Shown here: positions 6,872-11,979 of the stretch, one piece after another | Position numbering within the stretch: the stretch's first letter is position 1 | Layout: every line of letters begins with the position of its first letter | Origin: Thermoflexales bacterium | GTDB lineage: Bacteria; Chloroflexota; Anaerolineae; S140-20 | Length of the DNA stretch: 11,979 bases | Direction: 5' to 3' | Assembly (NCBI GenBank): GCA_015484715.1 | Contig: WFUY01000289.1 | Coordinates: 1 to 11,979 of the forward strand | Notes under the pieces: model-generated | Seen by the model: only the letters and a program-made list of their open reading frames with translations | What the model was told of the DNA's origin: nothing | The model's database searches: none | Made by a program: the position numbers and the translations under genes

Positions 6872-6895
6872 GCCCAGGCACTTCCTGGGCTTTTT
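6872..6895 (+). terminator. Rho-independent terminator of the mgsA-MFS operon
   Basis: A perfect 7-bp stem GCCCAGG/CCTGGGC (6872-6878 and 6884-6890) with the loop CACTT is followed directly by five T. It lies 57 nt beyond the MFS stop and only 44 nt before the lyase start codon. Confidence 0.92.
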
Positions 6896-6939
6896 CATAT
6901 GGCGATGCCGGGCTCCTTGGACTATCTGGAGAGGTATGG

Positions 6940-9804
6940 ATGATGACGAAACGTCGAGCAAGGCACTGGTTGCGATGGCAATCCTGGCTCCTGTTGGTGG
7001 GACAGCTCTGGTGGCTTGCGGGATTGCTCCTGACAGCCCCTGCGCCTGTCCTGGCCGTTTCGGACTCCTATCAAGGGATCCTCGATGCGCTGAGCGTGGA
7101 GACGGGCACCGTGACCCTCCCCGGTGCCAACGCGGAGGGGTTTACCGGACCGACCCGCTGGACGGTGACGGTGAACGATCCGGGTATGGCAGAGCTGGAG
7201 CGGCTGCGCCGGCGTTACCAGGAGATGGTCCAACTCCGCTACGTGGACTGGGACGATCCTGCCGTGCAAGAGCGGGTGGCCCGCCTGGAACGGGACCTGG
7301 TCTGGCGGGTCAACCAGCAGAACGCCCAGACAGGAGAGATTTCCGGCGGCCTACAGACGGTACGCCAACTGGCCTTCGCCTACCACGTTCCCGGCTCTCG
7401 CTGGTACCAGGATACCCAGATGATCCGCAACGTCATCGAACCGGCGTTGCGCTACGAGATCACCTACAACAATCTGCACCCGGACAACGGGCTGCCCGGC
7501 AACTGGTGGACCTGGGAAGTGCAGGTCCCCTTTCGCCTGCTGGACATCCTCTTCGCCGTGGGGGAGGAGCTGAGCCCCGACGTGCGGGACGATCTGGAGG
7601 ATATGCTCCTCTGGTGCAACCTCTGGATCGGTCGGGACTCCAGCAGCCTGACCAAGGCCAGTCCCAGCGGGGACCTCTTCTACCTGACCGAGGCAAATGG
7701 AGCCTGGTTCCGCGTCGTTTCCCTGCTCACGGGCCTCTACTTCCGGCTCCCCCCCGTCGTCCAATGGGCGGCGAACGAGATGAACTGGGGACTGCGGACC
7801 AACGAGGGGCTTGCGGCGGGGACCCGCAGCGCCGGCCCCAAGCCTGATTACACCCCTTGGGATCACGGACGAGCCCCCAACCAGCTTTACGGCGATCACC
7901 TCTTCGAAACCGCCGCCTTCTACGTCTATCTGACCCACGACTCCCCCCTCTACGGCCCGACGTCCGAAGCCGTAACCTACCTGGGGAACTACTTCCACGA
8001 GTGGCTGCGCTGGAACTTCTACCAGGGGCTGGAGCAGCCGGCAACCCGAGGGCGTTGGCCCCATATGACTGAAGCTGGCGAGCTTTTCATGGGAGCCGTC
8101 TTCCTGCTCAACCTCCCCGATCCCCCCTACGCGGATGAACTGGCCCGGGTGGTCGTGGAGTGGCTGGCCAAGCACCCCGACGATCTGGAGATGGAGCAGG
8201 GGTACTGGGGGATCGCCACGCCATGGTTTGGCAACTTCCACCTGCCGGGGGATACGCTGCTGGGACAACCGGCCCTGGCCCAGGCCGTTGCCCGGGCCCA
8301 GACACCGGCTCCGCCGCCCACCGGAGCCCGCTACTACCCCTGGTCGGAGTTCCTCGTCGTGCGGCGGTCGTCCTGGTATGCTGGCCTGGCGATGCGGACG
8401 GCCAACGTCGCCCCCCGCGCCCTGGCCCGGGAGCACGACGGCGGGCTGGTCTTCTTCACCGATGGGAACGTGACCGACTTCGTGGACCTGGAGCTTCAGG
8501 AGGCCCAGCACCTCTACGATGGGATCACGGCGGTGACCGGTGAGGTCTACAACGGCCCCAATGCCTGGCGACGGGAGGAGAGCCCGATGGCGGGGGCGGC
8601 GACTCTGGGCGACTTCGCTACCGCCGGGATGGCCCTCCAGGTGCTGGTGGACGACGACCGCCGGCTGTGGGCCCACAAGAGCTGCTTCGCCTTCGACGAG
8701 GAGATCGTCTGCCTGGGCTCCGACATCCGCAGCGACGATTCCCGGCCCGTGCGCACCTACCTGCACACGCTCCCGGCGGCTCGAACCCTGGAGGGCGGGA
8801 GCAACTGGCTCTACGACGGCACCCTCGGTGTGGTCGTGGCCGACGGCGCGACCTGGAAGCAGGAGACAGTCACCTACAACGATCGGGACTGGGTTCAGAC
8901 CTTCGTGGAGCATGGCGTTCAACCCAGCGGAGCCACTTACCGCTTTGCCTACCTGCCGATGACAAGCCGAAGCCGCACCCAGAGCTATGCCCAGGCCCCC
9001 GACTTCGAGGTGCTGGTGCAGACGGTGGCCGCCCACGGGGTCCGTGACCGCTCCAGTCAGGCCACGGGGATGGTCTTCTTCGAGGCCACGGACCAGGCGG
9101 CCGGCCACGCGGCCAGCGGCCCTGCTCACCTGCTCTACATCGCCCAGGGGGACCGGGTGCACTCCTTGGCCCTCTACAACCCTTCGCCGACGACGACCAC
9201 GCTGACCATCACCCTGCCCCTGGCCCCGATGCCCATTCTGGTGAGCCGGATGCGGGCGCACCCCTGGGTCACCTCGGTGCAGGCAGGGGCCGATTCCCTG
9301 ACCTTCACGGCCGAGGTCCCCCGCTTTGGGAGCCTAGCCTGGCTCCAGCGCCCCCCCGACCTGAGCAAGTCCTACAAGATCGTCTCCCGTCCCGACGCCC
9401 GCATCGGCGAGACGGTCACCTACACGGTGGTGGTGCGCAACAGCGGAGACCCCTTCACCGAGACGATGCGGCTGACAGACACGCTTCCGTCGGGGCTCCA
9501 ATTGGTTGCCGGTTCCTGTCAGCTCCGAGCCGATGGGGCCGATGCTCTCGAGACTCCCACCTGCGCGGGTTCTCGGATCACCTGGGAGGGTGTCCTCTCC
9601 TCATCCACGGTCCTCACGCTGACCTACCGCGCCCGGGTGGATGAAGGGCGACCGGCGGTCCTGCGCAACACCGTCGTGGTCGAGTCGTCACCGGTGGGGG
9701 TCCTGAGCCGCAGCGCGACGATGATCGTCAACGCTTACCGCATCGTGCTGCCGCTCATCCTGAAGCAATCGTTGATCGCCAACGGTCGGGGGCTGTATAG
9801 CTGA
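6940..9804 (+). CDS. Secreted PL8-like polysaccharide lyase with a C-terminal DUF11-like domain
   Basis: Predicted exported lyase that cleaves uronic-acid polysaccharides by beta-elimination; the PL8 family includes hyaluronate, chondroitin and xanthan lyases. The 954-residue protein starts with a Sec-type signal peptide: KRRAR, a hydrophobic core at 15-32, and likely cleavage after APVLA at 39. An alpha/alpha-toroid domain follows (about 80-450) with the PL8 signature NWWTWEVQVPFRLL (188-201). Likely catalytic residues by family pattern are Asn253 (EANG), His309 (DHG), Tyr317 (LYG) and Arg370/Arg372 (RGR). The beta domain (about 465-800) has LWAHKSCFAFDEEIVCLGS (576-594), also typical of PL8. 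Residues 811-930 form a DUF11-like domain (ETVTYTVVVRNSG). The tail reads AYRIVLPLILKQ. GGAGAGG (6928-6934) serves the ATG at 6940, or the second ATG at 6943. Substrate is undetermined. A related PL family with the same fold is an alternative. Confidence 0.85.
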   Translation: MMTKRRARHWLRWQSWLLLVGQLWWLAGLLLTAPAPVLAVSDSYQGILDALSVETGTVTLPGANAEGFTGPTRWTVTVNDPGMAELERLRRRYQEMVQLRYVDWDDPAVQERVARLERDLVWRVNQQNAQTGEISGGLQTVRQLAFAYHVPGSRWYQDTQMIRNVIEPALRYEITYNNLHPDNGLPGNWWTWEVQVPFRLLDILFAVGEELSPDVRDDLEDMLLWCNLWIGRDSSSLTKASPSGDLFYLTEANGAWFRVVSLLTGLYFRLPPVVQWAANEMNWGLRTNEGLAAGTRSAGPKPDYTPWDHGRAPNQLYGDHLFETAAFYVYLTHDSPLYGPTSEAVTYLGNYFHEWLRWNFYQGLEQPATRGRWPHMTEAGELFMGAVFLLNLPDPPYADELARVVVEWLAKHPDDLEMEQGYWGIATPWFGNFHLPGDTLLGQPALAQAVARAQTPAPPPTGARYYPWSEFLVVRRSSWYAGLAMRTANVAPRALAREHDGGLVFFTDGNVTDFVDLELQEAQHLYDGITAVTGEVYNGPNAWRREESPMAGAATLGDFATAGMALQVLVDDDRRLWAHKSCFAFDEEIVCLGSDIRSDDSRPVRTYLHTLPAARTLEGGSNWLYDGTLGVVVADGATWKQETVTYNDRDWVQTFVEHGVQPSGATYRFAYLPMTSRSRTQSYAQAPDFEVLVQTVAAHGVRDRSSQATGMVFFEATDQAAGHAASGPAHLLYIAQGDRVHSLALYNPSPTTTTLTITLPLAPMPILVSRMRAHPWVTSVQAGADSLTFTAEVPRFGSLAWLQRPPDLSKSYKIVSRPDARIGETVTYTVVVRNSGDPFTETMRLTDTLPSGLQLVAGSCQLRADGADALETPTCAGSRITWEGVLSSSTVLTLTYRARVDEGRPAVLRNTVVVESSPVGVLSRSATMIVNAYRIVLPLILKQSLIANGRGLYS

Positions 9805-9835
9805 GGCGGGAAGAGGACAAGACCGCGAGGTGGAG

Positions 9836-9867
9836 AAGGTCCGGCCCTGGGGGAGGGGCCGGACCTT
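9836..9867. terminator. Convergent hairpin between the lyase and the PIN toxin gene
   Basis: A perfect 12-bp inverted repeat (AAGGTCCGGCCC at 9836-9847, GGGCCGGACCTT at 9856-9867) with an 8-nt loop lies in the 68-bp gap between two converging stop codons. The position and strength suit a bidirectional transcription stop. There is no long T-run; each arm ends in only two T, so it may be inefficient or need a factor. Confidence 0.6.
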
Positions 9868-9872
9868 CGCGT

Positions 9873-10283
9873 TCAGGGTTCAACGCGGCGGATGCCGGCG
9901 ATCCGGTCGAAATCTCGGTCGTAGGAGTAGATCTCTGCCTGGCCTGTCTGGAGCATCTCGGCGGCGATGAGGGCGTCGGAGAAGTCAATGTTCCGGTCGG
10001 CAAAGAGGTGGAGGGCTTGGATAGCTGTGGCTCTATCCCGCATCTCCAGGCCCTCCAGGCCGAGGAAGGGGAGCAACGCCGAGCGGATCTCCTCTCGGCT
10101 GCGCTTGTAGAAACGGTGCAGCGTCCATACGACATCGGCCAGGGCGATCTCAGGGAGATAAACCCGCGCTTCCCCCCTCTGCACGCGCACGAACAACGCT
10201 TCAGCCCGGTCGGCCTGAGCGGGGAGGTCGTTCAGAAGGTACCGCAGGATCACATTGGCATCGAGAAAAGGGCTGGAGGTCAT
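9873..10283 (-). CDS. vapC: PIN-domain ribonuclease toxin (VapC type)
   Basis: This is a predicted Mg2+-dependent endoribonuclease toxin of a type II toxin-antitoxin pair, acting on RNA in the cytosol when not bound by its antitoxin. The 136-residue length is usual. PIN-domain acidic residues are in place: Asp8 in FLDANVILRYLL, Glu45 in LPEIALAD, Asp100 and Asp103 in DFSDALIA, and Asp122/Asp124 in YDRDFD near the end. The ATG at 10283 overlaps the antitoxin stop by 4 nt (ATGA), so the two are translationally coupled with the antitoxin made first. It converges on the lyase gene. The target RNA is unknown. Confidence 0.9.
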   Translation of the reverse strand: MTSSPFLDANVILRYLLNDLPAQADRAEALFVRVQRGEARVYLPEIALADVVWTLHRFYKRSREEIRSALLPFLGLEGLEMRDRATAIQALHLFADRNIDFSDALIAAEMLQTGQAEIYSYDRDFDRIAGIRRVEP

Positions 10284-10537
10284 AGTAGCCCTTCCTGAGC
10301 TGTGTCTTTGGCGATAAGATTCATCGTCTCCTTGCGAACTCGCTCCCAGTCCTGGGCTTCTGGGACGGAGAAAATCCCCCGTAAGGAGCGAATATCCCCT
10401 GGAAGGGGCTTCAGCATCACCTCACCGTTGCGCACCAGGAACGTCACCTGGTCGCCCGGGCGCAGCCCCAGGTACTCCCGGAGTTCCTTGGGCAGGGTGA
10501 TCTGCCCCTCCGATGTGATCTTCACGGTCCAGAGCAT
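10280..10537 (-). CDS. vapB: AbrB/SpoVT-fold antitoxin (VapB type)
   Basis: This 85-residue protein is a predicted DNA-binding antitoxin that neutralises the PIN toxin and represses its own promoter. Residues 3-45 form a swapped-hairpin AbrB domain: VKITSEGQITLPKELREYLG, then LRPGDQVTFLV and GEVMLKP. The remaining 40 residues are a polar tail (SLRGIFSVPEAQDWERVRK) that would wrap the toxin. I chose the ATG at 10537 because AAGGAG (10545-10550) precedes it by 7 nt and the AbrB domain starts at once. A start at 10582 would add 15 residues unlike the family and has no good ribosome site. The pair sits directly behind tatC on the same strand but has its own promoter. Confidence 0.9.
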   Translation of the reverse strand: MLWTVKITSEGQITLPKELREYLGLRPGDQVTFLVRNGEVMLKPLPGDIRSLRGIFSVPEAQDWERVRKETMNLIAKDTAQEGLL

Positions 10538-10611
10538 AGCCGGTCTCCTTCCCCTTTGCAGGTCGCGGGGTGCCCCTTGCAAGCCCGGAGCTTATGCTTT
10601 CCTTCAAAGGG

Positions 10612-10640
10612 ATTATACGGGCAAGCGGCCCGGTAGGCAA
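10612..10640 (-). promoter_or_regulatory. Promoter of the toxin-antitoxin operon
   Basis: On the minus strand TTGCCT (10635-10640) and a perfect TATAAT (10612-10617) are 17 bp apart, which puts transcription near 10605. The small dyad CCTT-CA-AAGG (10601-10610) covers the predicted start and could be an autoregulatory site. The promoter lies between the tatC stop and the antitoxin, so the pair can be expressed apart from the tat operon. Confidence 0.7.
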
Positions 10641-10652
10641 GGCCCCGACCGC

Positions 10653-11363
10653 TCAGGCCAGCCGAGCCAGCAGGATGCTGAGCAGGTAGAGGAGCAGCAG
10701 GGGAAGCATCAGCAGCCCCATGTTGATCGGGTCCACGGTGGGGGTGGCGACGGCGGCGATGATGGCGATGATGATGACGGCAACTCGCCACTGCCGGGCT
10801 AGGGTCTGGGCAGAGATCAGCTTGAGCTTGGCCAGGACGAAGATGAGCAGAGGGGCTTCAAAGCTGAGGCCGATCCAGAGCATCAGGTTGGTGATGAAGC
10901 TGAAGTAGTTGGCCGGCCGGGGGGCGGTCTTGATGCCCAGGAAGCCGATAAGGAAGGGCAGGGCGGCGGGAAGCATAACGAAGTAAGCGAAGAGAACCCC
11001 TGTCAGGAAGAGCAGGCTGGCACTGGGCACGGCGATGAAGACCCATCGTCTCTCGTGGGGCTTCAGGCCGGGCAGGACGAAGCGCAGAAGCTGGTAGACG
11101 ATGACGGGCATGGCCAGGATCAGGCCGGAGAGCAGGGAGACCCGCATGAAGACGCCGACGTTCTCCGTGATCTCGATGGCCTGAAGGGCCTCCGGGCCAC
11201 CGATGGGGCGGGTCAGGATCTCGATGATCTGAGGGGTGAAGACGAAACTCAAGAGGGTGGTGATAGTCAGCGCGACGAGGGCCTTCAACAGCCGCTGCCG
11301 CAGCTCCGCCAGGTGTTCCAGCGGGGTCATGCGGGTTTCATCTTCGCCCTGTCTGTCCTTCAT
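10653..11363 (-). CDS. tatC: Sec-independent protein translocase TatC
   Basis: TatC is the core membrane subunit of the twin-arginine translocase. With TatB it binds RR signal peptides and recruits TatA to move folded proteins across the cytoplasmic membrane. The 236-residue protein has six hydrophobic segments and the family's key residues: EHLAELRQRLL (Glu20) at the N-terminus, MPVIVYQLLRFVLPGLKPHE (85-104, Glu104 as in the signal-binding loop), GLSFEAP (Glu169) and ATPTVDP (Asp211). I chose the ATG at 11363: it has GGGAGAGG just upstream, it overlaps the stop of the preceding tat gene by 4 nt (ATGA), and the TatC domain begins there. The longer reading from 11558 would add 65 low-complexity Gly/Pro/Arg residues that are only the shadow of the neighbour. 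Confidence 0.96.
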   Translation of the reverse strand: MKDRQGEDETRMTPLEHLAELRQRLLKALVALTITTLLSFVFTPQIIEILTRPIGGPEALQAIEITENVGVFMRVSLLSGLILAMPVIVYQLLRFVLPGLKPHERRWVFIAVPSASLLFLTGVLFAYFVMLPAALPFLIGFLGIKTAPRPANYFSFITNLMLWIGLSFEAPLLIFVLAKLKLISAQTLARQWRVAVIIIAIIAAVATPTVDPINMGLLMLPLLLLYLLSILLARLA

Positions 11364-11677
11364 ACCTCTCCCTCGCCGGCCGACTCGTGGGTGGACTGGG
11401 AGGAAAGGCGGGGCGGGGTGGAGATCGTCTCCTCCGGCACGTGGATCTCCCGCTCGGTCTCCTGGCGCACTTTCTCCACCTCTTGCTGGACCTGCTCCAG
11501 CTCCCGGCGGAACTCCCGGCTTAGTTCCTCCCAGTCCGTCTGCCAGCGGCGGCTCCACATCCGGTAGAGCCGACCGGCCTCTCTGGCCACCTCGACCGTC
11601 CGCTCTGGCCCCAGCACGATGATGGCCAGGATCAGGATGAAAAGCAGTTCTGCCGGACCAACACCTAAGACGTCCAC
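11360..11677 (-). CDS. tatB: TatA/TatB family translocase subunit, probably TatB-like
   Basis: This small membrane protein of the twin-arginine translocase has 105 residues: one N-terminal helix, the hinge, an amphipathic helix and a charged tail. VGPAELLFILILAIIVLGPE (6-25) carries the polar Glu10 of TatB proteins, and LGP rather than the FGP/FGxxKLP usual in TatA. The long acidic/basic helix (about 45-77, EELSREFRRELEQVQQEVEK) resembles a TatB coiled coil. The start is a GTG at 11677, set by the position of the membrane helix; only a loose GAGGAAGAG lies upstream. It overlaps tatC by 4 nt, and nusB ends 36 nt before it. A bifunctional TatA/B role is possible if no other tatA exists. Confidence 0.88.
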   Translation of the reverse strand: MDVLGVGPAELLFILILAIIVLGPERTVEVAREAGRLYRMWSRRWQTDWEELSREFRRELEQVQQEVEKVRQETEREIHVPEETISTPPRLSSQSTHESAGEGEV

Positions 11678-11713
11678 GGTACGCTTCGCTCTTCCTCTCG
11701 CCGCGTCCCCCTC

Positions 11714-11979
11714 TTACGTGCCCGGTAGAGGCATCCTGTGGACACCTTGCTCCACTAAGCTGCCCAGGACACCGTTGACGAAACGGGGACTGCTGTCAGA
11801 ACCGAAGAGCTTGGCCAACTCCACCGCCTCGTTGATGGCGACCTTGACCGGGGTCCCTTTGTCCACGACCAGCTCGAAAATGGCCATACGGAGGATATTG
11901 CGGTCAATGACGGCCATCTGGTCCACGGGCCATTCGGGGGCGTAACGTTGAATCAATTTGTCCAGGAAAGGTCTGTGCT
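11714..11979 (-). CDS. nusB: Transcription antitermination factor NusB, C-terminal part (cut by right edge)
   Basis: NusB binds boxA RNA with NusE (S10) and supports antitermination during rRNA transcription. About 88 C-terminal residues are visible, with the frame open to the window edge. The typical core is present: [20 protein letters not shown], then [18 protein letters not shown] and [10 protein letters not shown]. An internal TTG at 11956 is not the start, because the frame continues upstream as [12 protein letters not shown], fitting the family. It is the upstream member of a unit with the two tat genes. Confidence 0.95.
   Translation of the reverse strand, partial: HRPFLDKLIQRYAPEWPVDQMAVIDRNILRMAIFELVVDKGTPVKVAINEAVELAKLFGSDSSPRFVNGVLGSLVEQGVHRMPLPGT

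Noticed and set aside
6940..7060. Twin-arginine (Tat) export of the lyase, given RR in its N-terminus and tat genes nearby
   Set aside because: The sequence KRRARHW lacks the hydrophobic residues expected after RR-x, and the core is strongly hydrophobic, so a Sec signal is more likely.
7351..9261. A 636-codon open frame on the minus strand opposite the lyase
   Set aside because: It lies wholly antisense to a gene with signal peptide, catalytic motifs and domain structure, and its translation is Gly/Val/Arg-rich without any motif.
10538..10582. The longer antitoxin start at 10582
   Set aside because: It would place 15 unlike residues before the AbrB domain, while the ATG at 10537 has an AAGGAG ribosome site at 7 nt.

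Overview
This window is about 12 kb of high-GC bacterial DNA, most consistent with a (probably thermophilic) member of the Chloroflexota. Three things point that way. A two-domain glutaredoxin-like protein disulfide oxidoreductase (PDO) of the thermophile type is present. A large secreted polysaccharide lyase ends in a DUF11-like domain and an 'LPLILK'-type tail of the kind I associate with secreted Chloroflexota proteins. Base composition and codon use look uniform. The lineage is inferred from gene content only; there is no rRNA or marker gene to settle it.

Layout. Positions 1-892 (minus): N-terminal two thirds or so of a malic enzyme, running off the left edge. 1012-1044: intrinsic terminator of the next gene. 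1058-1732 (minus): PDO, with a near-consensus sigma-70 promoter (TTGACA-17-TATGAT) and a leader carrying a 10-bp hairpin. 2057-4633 (minus): an 858-residue protein I cannot assign to a known family, but which carries an HxxxDG motif and a C-terminal region reminiscent of CoA-dependent (CAT-like/condensation-like) acyltransferases. 4634-5143: a 510-bp divergent intergenic region, rich in small structures. 5144-6814 (plus): methylglyoxal synthase and an MFS transporter, 3 nt apart and apparently translationally coupled, closed by a strong terminator at 6872-6895. 6940-9804 (plus): secreted PL8-like polysaccharide lyase. 9836-9867: convergent hairpin. 9873-10537 (minus): a VapBC-type toxin-antitoxin pair (PIN toxin, AbrB-fold antitoxin) with its own promoter. 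10653-11979 (minus): tatC, a tatA/tatB-type gene and the C-terminal part of nusB, in a tight housekeeping operon entering from the right edge.

How the genes relate. The nusB-tatB-tatC genes are one transcription unit, and the toxin-antitoxin pair behind it has a separate promoter. Malic enzyme (malate to pyruvate) and methylglyoxal synthase (triose-phosphate overflow) both act on central carbon, but they sit in different transcription units. The lyase would supply sugars from extracellular acidic polysaccharide. The most original material is the unassigned 858-residue acyltransferase-like protein with its structured upstream region, the mgsA-MFS coupling, and several clean palindromes sitting in predicted promoters. 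No CRISPR array, insertion sequence, tRNA or rRNA was seen.
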